64,000 nucleotides of DNA from Wolfiporia cocos (lineage: Eukaryota; Basidiomycota; Agaricomycetes; Polyporales; Phaeolaceae), in assembly GCA_029448655.1 (NCBI GenBank), contig JACCLO010000011.1, forward strand, positions 2,418,001 through 2,482,000. Reading direction: 5' to 3'. Position 1 is the stretch's first letter. The number at the start of each line of letters is the position of its first letter. Positions 36,017 to 46,319 of the stretch are shown here, piece by piece. The position numbers and the translations under genes were made by a program. The notes under the pieces are model-generated. The model was given only the letters and a program-made list of their open reading frames with translations. It was not told the origin of the DNA and searched no databases.

Positions 36017-37180
36017 ATAAGGATCATGGTAAGCATGCATATCTTGCAGTCATAGTCACAGTAAAGGGCACATAGATTGCACCAAGCTTTCAATAAGCAT
36101 CTATAGCTCATTGCAAGGCCTAGGGTGGCTTGTACATAGCATAGAAATCAAAATGGACAATTGTTCTACAATTATGCTTGTGATAAGGGTCACGAGTAAG
36201 TGCCCATGGGTCGTGGTAAGGGTCGTGGTAAGGGTCATGGCAAGGGTCATGGTGATGGTACATGTCTTGTGGTAAAGGTCACAGTAAGGGCCCATAACTA
36301 GCACTAAGCCTTCAATAAGTGTTATGAGGCTTGTGGCACCTCATACACAACATGGCAATCCAAATTGACAACTGGCTTATAATTATGCTTGTGGAAAGGG
36401 TTGTGGCATGTGCCCATTGCACCTAACATGTGCTACTGATGTTTTTGTGAGCTAACTGCAAGCTTACCACGAGCTATGGGCGCCTATTTTGCGACCCCCT
36501 ACTGTGAGGGTATTGACTAGGAATGCTTCTATTTTATTCTGTACTATACAAACAAATGCTTACCATGTGTCATCCAATATGTAATGTCAAAGTTAATCTT
36601 CATAACACACTGAAGTTACCATCAGATATGTAGCATTTTGGTTGGTGGGCTGACTGGGGCTCATGGCAACGTGGGCACCACAACCCCCTGTCGGCCCACA
36701 CCAGGTACATGGAGATTTGGCTGGTGGGCTGACTGGACGTGCAGGCAATGAGGGATTTGTCAGCTGACGTTGGCTCTACCGGTGTACAAGCCCATCGTAC
36801 CCATTGGTTGACAGGCTGTTCCAGGGTACGGTGACTGTATGGTGTGAGCAGTATGCACCACATCTGTCAAAGGAGCTCCTCCTTGTAGAACCAGGCTATT
36901 CTCTTCCACCGCAAGTGCATCTGTCTGCACAGCAGGCAGATAGGTATGCAGTTTTGGCTTGGTAGGTACTGTACAGGGGTGAGCAAGGCTGTGAGCAATA
37001 AGGGGGTGTGGGTTGGTACAGCGGTCGTGGGAACCCTGTCATACATCTGATGGTCAGCGTTGTTGGGCAGGATGGTGCATATATGCGCACATAGAGGGAG
37101 GCAGTTGTCACAAGAAAGTGAGTATCGACCTTTTCCCTCCTGAATACATGCGCAACCCCTACGATACGGGTCCAAGGGTC
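36017..37180. repeat. Repeat-derived sequence inside the inverted segment
   Basis: Two tandem copies of a unit of about 195 bp (about 36055-36215 and 36260-36420). A 12-bp GTAAGGGTCRTG run lies near 36211-36250. A segment at 36640-36850 matches 40871-41055 (same strand), including minisatellite pieces and the unique word TCTACCGGTGTACAAGCCCA. No coding gene recognised. Confidence 0.55.
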
Positions 37181-37199
37181 CCCATACAAAGCCCTTAAG

Positions 37200-37646
37200 G
37201 CTTAGCGCCAGCCAGCACGTCCATTACTGGGCGTGCCGGACTTGTGTAGCGTGCTGAAGGATAGCACGTGATCACGACGCGTGGGCAGGTGACCGCGAAT
37301 AGCGCACCTGACCTTACGGTCACGACACCGCGTCTCTGATGCCTTGTCAATGACTCATCCGCGGCCACCATTACTAGCTGGCCACTTACATAACCATCAC
37401 GACGGTCCTAGCAACGCCGATAGGGCTGCACACGGACCTTTACGTTAGGGCAGGTAGTTACTGAGTAGTTACCTTGCCTATGATGTATATATATCGTAGT
37501 GCTGGGGTATTAGGCCCTCAGAACTAAGATTCTCATCGTTGGGCTTAGGCCCCTCGACAGACTTACCTTCTGAGTGCCTCCCCTGCCTCGTCTTACTCGA
37601 CTGAGGGCCTGCCTCTGGAATACCACGTGCTTGGGTCAACACCTCT
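37200..37646. mobile_element. Possible solo LTR
   Basis: A 450-bp stretch without ORFs. It carries a TATA-like GTATATATATCG near 37482 and, 30-60 bases on, a CT-rich and GGCCCTC/GAGGGCC-containing end, as in retroelement LTRs. The boundaries, a TG...CA end and target-site duplication could not be fixed, so this is tentative. Confidence 0.25.
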
Positions 37647-38579
37647 TCGCCTACGCCGAATCAAGGCTACGCCTAGGGGTTTAGAGAGCATAGCGGGCGA
37701 GTCCTGTCTTGTGATAGCAGTCGACGCACCAGAGATCTGGAAGCAAGTGCCTGCAAGCATGCAGCGGCGGTCACTGTTCAGTGTTGTGCTTAACAGGCAA
37801 GTGAGCACATGTAGCAGGCAGGGGACTCACCTCGTTACTGCACCATCATATAACTGAGGCAGTCTTCATGTCAGTAGCACACCAGACAGTAATCATGATT
37901 ACGGACAAGCAGGGCTCAATAGCACATGAGCGAGGGAGGAAATAATCGATGTGCTGCACCTTAGGCATTCAACATGGCTGCGAGCAAAGACCTCGATATA
38001 CAGCAGTAAGAGAACAGAAACATGGGGAGGAGGCAGAATGGTAGATGGTTAGAAGTGCACAGGTGATGGGCTGCCCCCAGGGTGTTAAGGGGACACATGA
38101 GCATTGTGGGAGAGAGAAGGACAGACGTGCCAACAGTGTCAAGGGCCAGCCTTTATGGCACTGGACACAAGTTTTGAGAGCCGACTTAAAGTTTGACAGA
38201 TCACAAAGTATGATGAAAGGTGTTGCCCGATCAAGTAAGGGACTTACCAGACTTACCAAATTGGAATACCCTTTGTAAGTATTTGTGACACTTTCTTCTA
38301 CGATAATTTTAATCGTTCATACCCAGACGCCTCCCACATTTCGCACACCCAGCTTCGTGCACTTTAGCGGGCAGCAGCTGATCCTGTACCAGCACTGTAC
38401 TTGACGAGGTGCCGCCATCGATATTCTCTTTGCTTCAAACTATTCTAACTTTACAGTGATTGTAACCTGTAGTCCATGTGTCCATGGGCTTCTGTTTTGT
38501 GTGCTCTCATCTTAGACTGTGCCTCTTGTAACTGCCATTGGTGCTGCTGTACTCATTAGTCCTGCAATGAATAAGTCCA
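37647..38579. other. Repeat-rich interval without a gene
   Basis: Only short competing ORFs; no domain seen. Confidence 0.35.
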
Positions 38580-38724
38580 TCCTCTTTGATCCTGCAAATA
38601 ATATTTCGGTCCTCTATGATCCTGAAACTAATATTTTGGTCCTCGTTGATCCTACAAATAATATCTCGGTCCTCGTTGATCCTGCAAATAATATTTCGGC
38701 CCTCATTGATCCTGCCATTACCCC
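38580..38724 (+). repeat. 30-bp tandem repeat, about 4.8 copies
   Basis: Units follow the pattern CCTCGTTGATCCTGCAAATA plus ATATTTCGGT. The 30-bp period keeps one plus-strand frame open (38519-38779), reading LVDPANNISV repeated. It has no flanking coding evidence, so it is treated as a minisatellite and not as a gene. Confidence 0.75.
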
Positions 38725-38784
38725 ACACATAGTAGCTGCTTATCTCTACATATATCTACTAAGCTGGTATTTACAATAGCTAAC

Positions 38785-38976
38785 GGACTAGATATGAGGG
38801 TTCGCATTTTGCTGATGCTGTTATCATGTCTTGCACTAGACCTTCATGAGGTACACACTGCACAGGATGACGGAGATACCAATATGCTATCAATCACACA
38901 GCATTTCGTACATGATGACGTCTCAAGCTACATAGATCTTGCTCCTACATGTACAACAATTGAAGACCAACCGTGA
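38785..38976 (+). pseudogene. DUF6533-like C-terminal fragment (copy D)
   Basis: Plus-strand sequence reading LLSCLALDLHEVHTAQDDGDT and SSYIDL up to a stop at 38974-38976. It aligns closely with the C-terminal exon of copies A and B, including LALD-L-HEVHAA. All other copies are on the minus strand. It lies within the 35567-40185 segment argued to be inverted, and is probably the missing 3' end of copy C. Confidence 0.7.
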
Positions 38977-39397
38977 CAGCCCGCCATGAACTGCTAGCAG
39001 TCTTGCGACTCAATGTGCACTCATTGTATGTGTCGGGATGTACATAGTTGAGAGTCAGTCGTACAGATTACACACACAGAGCTTTGGAGAGCCCCTTCAG
39101 ATAGATCACATTTGTGCTGTAGTCAAATCATGACATGTCAGCAAAATCAATGTTTTCTCCTATATCAAGACCATATAGTTCCAGAGACTATCACACAGTA
39201 TGTTCTCTCTGTGTTTCGTGTTTGCCTTGCTCCCAACATACAAATTCGGATCATCAATAGACCGGAACATTTGAATCTCACTGGCGCCTCACCCGGTTAC
39301 AATATTATTAGCGTTGACTTTGGCTTGCGAAGCAGACAATGAATACGAGGCCACCCTCTGTCAATGTCTTTAGCCACCAACCAGCCCTTTGTGTGTT

Positions 39398-40135
39398 GTA
39401 GAGTTTCAGTCAATTATCTTAATCTGCCAACTGCCCTTCGCTTAAGGAATCACAGTTGCGAGCTAGGTTTGCATGTAGATTAATCTGCTAACTGTGGCAG
39501 ATTAATCTGCTAACTGCAGCAGATTAATCTACTGTGACAATAAAATGGTACATCTAGGATTCGAACTAAGGACCTTAGTGCAGATGAGAATAAGAGCATC
39601 GCAGCATAATTAGCCAACTGAGCCATAGTGGCAACAGTTACCCTTGACCAATCAAAATATATATAACGCAAATTCTACACACAATTTTCGCAAATCATCA
39701 AGGCAACTAACTGCTCCAAAAAGCATACAGAAATCAATGATAGTGGTAGCTTGATTTACCATGCTTGACCTGGAGCAACTCACCATGGGAAAGCTGAATA
39801 CACTGGAATCACAGGTCTTTGGAGGCAGATTCATTTGTATTTGTGTTATGGAAGATGTTAAACTGCGAAGATGAAGTTTACAAATACTCTATATATTGCT
39901 TAAAATGGGGCCAACACTAGTCGCACTGTAGCTCAGTTGGCTAATGTATGCTGCGATGCTGTTATTCTCATCTGCACTAAGGTCCTTGGTTCGAATCCTG
40001 GATGTACCATTTTATTGTCACAGTAGACTAATCTGCCGCAGCTAGCAGATTAATCTGCATGCAAACCTAGCTCGCAACTGCGATTTCTTAAGCAAAGGGC
40101 AGTTGGCAGATTAAGATAATTGACTGAATTCCCTC
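39398..40135. mobile_element. Related hAT-like element with tRNA-like inverted ends (inner copy)
   Basis: A 738-bp element with the same outer words as the 685-bp pair (GTAGAGTTTCAGT at left, ACTGAATTCCCT at right) but different inside. Its inverted terminal repeats are about 230 bp and contain mirrored tRNA-like segments facing outward. Left, on the minus strand: A box 39614-39625 and B box 39557-39567. Right, on the plus strand: A box 39929-39940 (TAGCTCAGTTGG) and B box 39988-39998 (GGTTCGAATCC). AGATTAATCTGC words are repeated in each arm. The 8-bp flanks TGTGTGTT and CGTGCGTT differ by two C-to-T changes, compatible with an old target-site duplication. Confidence 0.65.
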
Positions 40136-40185
40136 GTGCGTTTGTCATGATCGGAATCCACCACCTGAGAGACTCCCACCCTTCA

Positions 40186-40870
40186 GAGGGACTTCAGTGC
40201 CAGAGATGCATCTTTAGAGACACCACAGATGCATCTGAGGCTCTCTAAGCAATCTTAACGCCCAAGCACGCTGCATAGATGCATCTGAATAAAATAAGGT
40301 GCATCTGCGCAAGAATACCTGTCCAGGGTTCGAACGCTTGACCTAGGATAAGCGAAGGATAAGCGAAGTCACAACCTGTACCACTTCACCAAATGGTCTT
40401 GGTATCCAGTCACATACTTGTCAATATGATCCATTTAATGTCCTCTCATCGCCATAGCTGTTAATTGTCAAGTCACACCGCAATGTTCTCATATTGCCCT
40501 GTAGGTAATTTATGACAGCATCCTTACCTCATTGCAGATACATATGGGCTGTGGGATAAATTAATAAAGAGATACATTCTGAGTTCAAGGAACACTTGAG
40601 CTTACTGACATATGAGCAGGATGTAAAAAATTTTACAACCATTATCATATCAACTACTGAATATATATTTGCACAAGACATTCCTTTCACTAACCACTTT
40701 AGCTGAGTGGTTTCAGCTGCTGTTTTGCCAAGGTCTCATGGTTCCTGGTTCGATTCCCGGCTTGTGATGCTTTATTTTGGTACTGACGGGCGCCTAATTT
40801 ATATGACTTAGAGTGCCCCAGATGCATCTGCGGTGTCTCTAAAGATGCATCTGTGGCACTGAAACTCTAC
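40186..40870 (-). mobile_element. hAT-like non-autonomous element with two tRNA-like segments (right copy)
   Basis: Inverted, nearly identical copy of 34883-35566. The two could form a 685-bp hairpin across 4.6 kb. The 8 bp beyond its GTAGAG end (40871-40878, GACTGGGG) are the complement of CCCCAGTC found beyond the AAGTCCCT end of the left copy. The 8 bp beyond its own AAGTCCCT end match the outer flank of the left copy in 7 of 8 positions. Confidence 0.75.
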
Positions 40871-41055
40871 GACTGGGGCTCACGGAAACATGGGCACCAT
40901 GACCCCCTGTCGGCCCACCCCATGTTCCAGCTACAAGGATCTGGTGGGCTGACTGGACGTGCAGGCAACGATTTGTTGGCCGACATCGGCTCTACCGGTG
41001 TACAAGCCCATCGTACCCATTGGTTGACCGGCTGTTCCAGGTACAGTGACTGAAT
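40871..41055. repeat. Partial minisatellite and linked repeat
   Basis: Begins with minisatellite sequence in reverse orientation and continues with the TCTACCGGTGTACAAGCCCA segment shared with 36640-36850. It ends where intron 1 of DUF6533-like copy C begins to align, marking an insertion breakpoint. Confidence 0.6.
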
Positions 41056-41273
41056 GGGCTCATTTAGCAGTGAATAGAGCTATAGAAGGTCATGTCACAA
41101 TTGACATAAAGTGTACCTATCACAGAAAAGAAGATAGTTTTCAATATCCAGGTTATTTTCGAGCCACCTGCAGCATGCGCCGTTGATTCAGCGTCGCCAG
41201 AGATCTCAATAGAATCAATATCACACAGTGATGCATAATACTGCGAGACTTGGGCGCCAGATTGAGCAGTCAT
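41056..41273 (-). pseudogene. DUF6533-like copy C: first exon only
   Basis: Minus strand from the ATG at 41273. Its first exon is intact (reading SQYYASLCDIDSIEISGDAE and a second block ending before GTACACTTTATG) and lacks the TGA found in copies A and B. Intron 1 is cut after about 60 bases by foreign repeat sequence. The rest of the gene is not adjacent; a matching 3' end is found as copy D. It is followed at right by copy E, as B is by F. Confidence 0.75.
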
Positions 41274-41333
41274 AATGTCTGCAAGGGGTTTAAGTGAAGG
41301 TCACGGTTAAATAGGGAACCCATCGGCCTATAG

Positions 41334-41961
41334 TAGTGATGTGCCAGGCCCGGCCCGGCTCAAAAGCCCCGGCTTTGGCTCGGCTTTGGACGGCCTTGGC
41401 TTTTCAAAACCTCAGGCCGGGCCCCCATTGACGGCCCAGGGCTTGGCCCGGCCCGGCCTGGGGCTTGCCCGGGGCCTGGCACTGTGAGGATGATCATCAC
41501 TGTAGCCACACAAACTCATAACGTACCCTCTCCAACTATCTTCTGACAAAGCCAAGCTCCAGTATCTTCAATAATTAGTGAATGATAGTGTGAAATCATT
41601 ATTTCACCGGCACGGTGCTCTGTGGCGCGCCTTCCAAATGGGGCATCGTATAGGCGCCCAAAAGTGAGCGACAGGCTTCAGCACCAAGAATTCAATCCAT
41701 GGAACTATCCTCTTGCTTGAATTTAAAAATATAGACATACTTCGTTGGAATATGGCATACTGCTACCCTTATACATAGTTACTAGCCATTAAATCTGTTA
41801 GAGCTTTCAGGCCCAGGGCTCATGGCTTGGCCCGGCCTGGCTTGAGACACAAGCCGGGCCCTGGGCCGTCTCAAGCCGTGGTGTAGGGCCCGGCCTGGCC
41901 CGGCCTAAGTAGGGCTTGGCCCGGCCTAGCCTATGGCCCAAAGCCGGGCCTGGCACATCAC
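41334..41961. mobile_element. GC-rich hAT-like MITE upstream of copy C
   Basis: A 628-bp element with no ORF. Its ends are TAGTGATGTGCCAGGCCCGG and, inverted, TGATGTGCCAGGCCCGGC. The flanks repeat CCTATAG (41327-41333 and 41962-41968), or 7 of 8 bases as an 8-bp duplication. The ends are dense in GGCCCGGC words while the core is AT-rich. The homologous upstream regions of copies A and B lack it, giving an empty-site comparison that confirms insertion. Confidence 0.8.
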
Positions 41962-42174
41962 CCTATAGCTCATTTGTAAATGGTTAGCCCACTCTGAACC
42001 TTAAGGCCTAGGTGCCGAGTCCGGTGCAACTTGCCACCTAAATACGGAGTTCTCATAATAAGCAAAGCCCACTACAGGGGAGATTGAGCCCGAAGCTTGA
42101 AGCTTGAAACTTGGCAGATGTCAAGCATCAGCTCAACATCAAGCAACTGTCAGTTAGTTTGGCCACCATCATGT

Positions 42175-44060
42175 GATAATCATGTCTTCATATGACCTGC
42201 GACAAGGGGCATCTGACACATCATTCAGAGATGGCTGCTCTGCGGCGGCCAGTTGCATAGTGATCTTACTATATCAATACCTCTCCAACGGACTGTGGAA
42301 CAGGTACTTACTGAGCCACTTCAGAGTGTTGACCGCGAGCCTTTTCAAGGACCATCCATATGTCAAATCGAAATCTTCAGGGCAAGCGAACAAATCGCAT
42401 CTCTTTGTTCATGATCAAATCCTATGTTCGGGGCTGTTGTGGCAACTCGATTGTGAGAATTGATATCACGCAGCCCATCGTCCGCAATGGTATTCACTAG
42501 TATGTATGTAAGACTTTCTGCGCAAAGAATCATGTCACCTGAAGAGCGTGAATATCAGCACTGCAATTCAACTGATGACTATGTGAGAAAATACCGGTCA
42601 GGTACCAGTGATATGTTGCTTACCCCCTGATCTGTAGAGCTCTGTAGCACTACAGATCAGACAGTAGCATGGTAGCAGTGATAGATTATTCAGTATCTTC
42701 CTTATGAACCCTCACTACTGGGATATGGATAGCTTCAGCGTATCCAACAACGTTCCTCCGACAATTACGTCACTCTGGCTGACGAAGTCACGCAGCGTGC
42801 AAAATATAACCGACATCTGCTTTTCCTCATCTGCTTCGCGCATATTCAAAGTGAGTCGGGAGACAAAAACGCATGTCACGCTGTGTGTAGAGATGGTAAA
42901 CGTGAACTAAGCATTTGGGGATAGCTGATATGATCACCGACATAGAGATCGATGTAGTCCGAAACACGATGCATAATGGGCTTTATTATAGGACGCATCA
43001 TCAGACTGTGTTAGTCTTGGAAATATGCTAACCATTGCTCGCAATCGCCCCGCCGCAAGCCCACTATATTGATTATGCACAGTATTCTCGGAATGAAAGA
43101 AATCAGAATGGTTGTATTGCGTAACTCATGCACGGCACCTGCCCGGGTGCCGCTGAATTGATAGGTCAATCAGAAGGCACTCGTGCCACATTACGTACTA
43201 CCTCTTGCGAGGAGTGGCATAAGCTAGTATCAGTATTTCTGGACCATTCACATTGCTTAAAGCCCTCATGCACGTGAGCGCAAGTGTACTTCGTCTACTT
43301 CCCGTAGTATGTATGTGAGCGCATGAAATAGCCCATCGGAAATTATTAATCATCGGTAATGCTCTTGTGCTCACCATGACTGACCTAATTTAGTCAGTTC
43401 ATGGTCAGACTATATATGCGTCACTGATAGTGTGCATATCTGCATGGACGACAACATTCTTGGTTATTTACACTGGATTCCAGTGATCAGGACCCACTTA
43501 ATATTCGTTGTTTGAACTAAGAGCGCTCGAAGCGTATGATTGTGCATTCCATCTACCGTTCATTGACGATTTCGATCGTATAGACTTACGAGGCATTCGA
43601 CTATCTAACCAAAGTGCAACCATGGCCGAGTAACACAGACAACAACATAGCAATGAGGTACCGTCTCTTCCTACCGTAAATCGAATATACACGCAGCGAT
43701 GCGAAGACTGACAGCTTTTGTATGAGTCGCCGATGCACGTACTCACCAGACTGGGATAACAAACGACATTTGGATTCGGGAGACGACTGTGCAACTGTCA
43801 CAATTCGTGTATTCAATGATACAGATTATGCAGACCAAGACGGCATACTTCTTGACGGTCGTTCATCAAATACGGAGAATGATTTTAATGCATACCAGGA
43901 TTGACTGCCACCTCCACATCTTGCGTCCCAAAAACGCACAAATCACATTGAGATGATAGGATCAATGTCAGATAATAGTAGTCACAGCGCAAAGCTTGAC
44001 GAGATCTCACCAACGAGACTGTGTACGATCACAGTATGTATGAGGATATTGACCTTAAGC
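42175..44060 (-). pseudogene. DUF6533-related gene copy E (second type, broken)
   Basis: Minus-strand sequence with the third-helix block VFASLRVYSIYGRKRRYLIA and the helix LLSVLLCYSAMVALWL in two frames (about 43590-43710), implying a frameshift. The 5' part near 43800-44050 and 3' part near 42240-42470 match copy F. No continuous gene model could be built. It belongs to the same membrane-protein family as copies A-D but to a distinct subgroup. Confidence 0.55.
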
Positions 44061-45681
44061 CACAAAGAAAGTCCATTCGAAGTACGACTTATTATCCGAT
44101 AAGTCTGTTCCTTAGTCGGATCTCCAGGGAACCTGGGCGCCGACTTACAATATCGCTGATCTCTCTGAGAATGCCGCATTGGTTATGTTCCCAATGTCAC
44201 ATTGATCAAGACACTATGAGAAGGACTCCACACACATATGTTTGGCCTGGAATTGTGCGATGTCATGGAACAATGCGGCACTTCGCTGAGAGCACATGAG
44301 GGCTAAACGACCTTGAGATGACAGATTGGCTACGTACAGCGGTACCATATGTACGAGCGACACTATGATGGACTATGCTCATACCTAATCCTCATCAAAA
44401 ATGCACCAAATGATACTGATTCTGAAGCGACTACTGTGAACGTCCAAGTCTGAGACATCATGCTGATTGATGCTAGCTAGTATCGAAGCATTGGAACGAT
44501 GCGTTTTAGTGTACGGTTTGCAACAGGGGAGACTTTGTCGATTGTTGTCGTTGCATGGCTGGTCCACTGACACCCCAGCGTCTTCACCGCGAAATCACTA
44601 CTTGTCTCTGTAGGCACTTCGATAGTAGGACAGACTCGGCCTTTCGCCCTATCAATGGCATAGCTTAGCAGGATCGTGAGCTAAAATTTATAATTAAACC
44701 AACGTTTGTGATAACTGCTCTAGGAGGATCGCTGTTCTTCGTGAAAATTGCGTGGTGCGTGGGCTTGAGTGTTTGAAGTGGGAACTTACTGGGAGACCAT
44801 TCCTCTACAATATGCAGCGTTCAGAAGTTGAAGTACAGCCGGACCCTTCAAAATTATATCACGGCGTGAAAGAAACATGCCGGAGCCATCTCGGATCCAG
44901 GTCTCAAGCCTGCCTCACCATCTCGAGGCTGAGCATTCTCGATGGTCTGCACAATTCAGTCATATGATGGCAATCGATAGCGTTGATCTGTTCTATTTAC
45001 GACGGATAGCCGCTGTTGCACTTGGGCGTAGGATCAGCTATAGAATATCACCGTGTGGATGCAGTACGTACGGAAGTCGGCCACCAACTAATCAATGAGA
45101 CAGCAGACCGCCGATCAGGATAGTAGTGTGTGCTTTAGGCAGTTTAAGACTGATCCGAGGGAATGGTCTAATTGGGGGAGGTTTGGTGTGATCAAGGTTT
45201 TGACAATTCTGCAGAAAGAACCAGGTTAGAGTTCATGCGGATGTCAGTCGCCTCCACTGCTTGGCGATGTCGATAGCTGAGTTTTTCCCTTGGAATCTAC
45301 TTGTTGGGATAGCCCGCTTTATTCAAACATCCTGTAAGAAAATCGTCAGCAGTGCAAGCGACGTTCGATGTCCCTTGAAGTCATTTATTGAGATTCACTA
45401 TCTGAGAACGGAACCGCTCTTTCATTTATGGCCTCGTGTTCAATATCGATTGACGAAGCATGTCTCTCATGACAAGTTATCATGAATGGGGAACAAAAGC
45501 TGCGCCGAAAAGTTGCGCAAAGCGGGCCCTATTGCATGATTACCATAGCGCGGCTGCAACGAATCAGTCACAAGGTGTTTGAATCACTCTGCTCAAGACT
45601 AGACCAAGGTGCCATGCCTGCAGCACTTCCTTTGAATTATGTCATCAATTCAGCCGTGGAGGATCGTCGTAGATCGGAAGA
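44061..45681. other. Gene-poor interval
   Basis: No recognised gene. Plus-strand ORFs at 44752-44967, 45261-45485 and 45482-45760 have no domain or exon support, and the last overlaps the 3' end of the gene that follows on the minus strand. Confidence 0.35.
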
Positions 45682-46319
45682 TCAAAATCGTTCAACAATA
45701 GTAAATGTGGGACTCCGATTGCCTGAATCGCCAAGTACTGCGGGAACGGTAAATCGTTGAAGAGTACAATGTATGTATCACACGACTCACGGACTACGAT
45801 GTAGCTGTCACCTGGCCGCACATCCGGAACCAGCACCTCGACATACCCTTGCGTAATATTGAGACCTTCAGCCAGCGGCTCGTCTGACCGCATATATGCC
45901 GTCAATGCACATATACAACTCTGCTGATGTTACGTACCAAGGTCGAGGTGTTCATTAGCGTCATCGTCGTTGAGATATCCAAGTACGACCTTGCCTGTAT
46001 TATCCGTCGTACCATGTGGTATGTCTGACGTACTCCTGAGGTCACAGTCAGAACTGTCGGACTCGCGATAAATTCTACGGGTACTGTACCAGGTCACGTT
46101 CGCTATGCTGCCAATTGTCCACTTCGTGGATCTGTCCGGATGGGTTATCGTAGGGTTATAGACATCCCTTCCGGCGATAGTCGTGCCGTTGTCGTATTTG
46201 TTCACTTCCAATGGGTTGTATGGAGCATAGTATGTGTAGAAGGCATTGCCGCTCGCGACAGCCAGTAAGAGCACTTGAAGGCTAGTAAGGACGAAATGCT
46301 CAACGGTAGTAACCGTCAT
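45682..46319 (-). CDS. Secreted Kre9/Knh1-like protein, paralogue 2
   Basis: Exons in transcript order: 46319-45938, 45883-45791 and 45737-45682, giving 176 residues. A signal peptide follows the chosen ATG (VLTSLQVLLLAVASGNA). The domain then reads TITHPDRSTKWTIGSIANVTW, GKVVLGYLND and, at the end, LLGDSGNRSPTFTIVERF, which parallels LFGDSGNASPIFSIVQ in the gene at 19221-19749. Several sequons (NGT, NVT, NIT, NRS) suggest glycosylation. Both introns are phase 1 and the middle exon is 93 nt, as in the paralogue. It has about 40 more residues before the domain core than that gene. An upstream in-frame ATG at 46439 would bury the signal peptide and is not used here. Confidence 0.8.

Noticed and set aside
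35607..36020. Overlapping 60-90 codon ORFs across the minisatellite, looking like a repeat protein
   Set aside because: The 86-bp period is not a multiple of three, so the repeat cycles through frames; all frames are open because the unit lacks stops.
36867..37198. Possible coding pieces of a transposon on either strand
   Set aside because: No transposase, reverse transcriptase or zinc-knuckle motif could be read in any frame.
38519..38779. Gene for a repeat protein (LVDPANNISV units)
   Set aside because: A 30-bp tandem repeat automatically keeps one frame open; nothing on either side looks coding.
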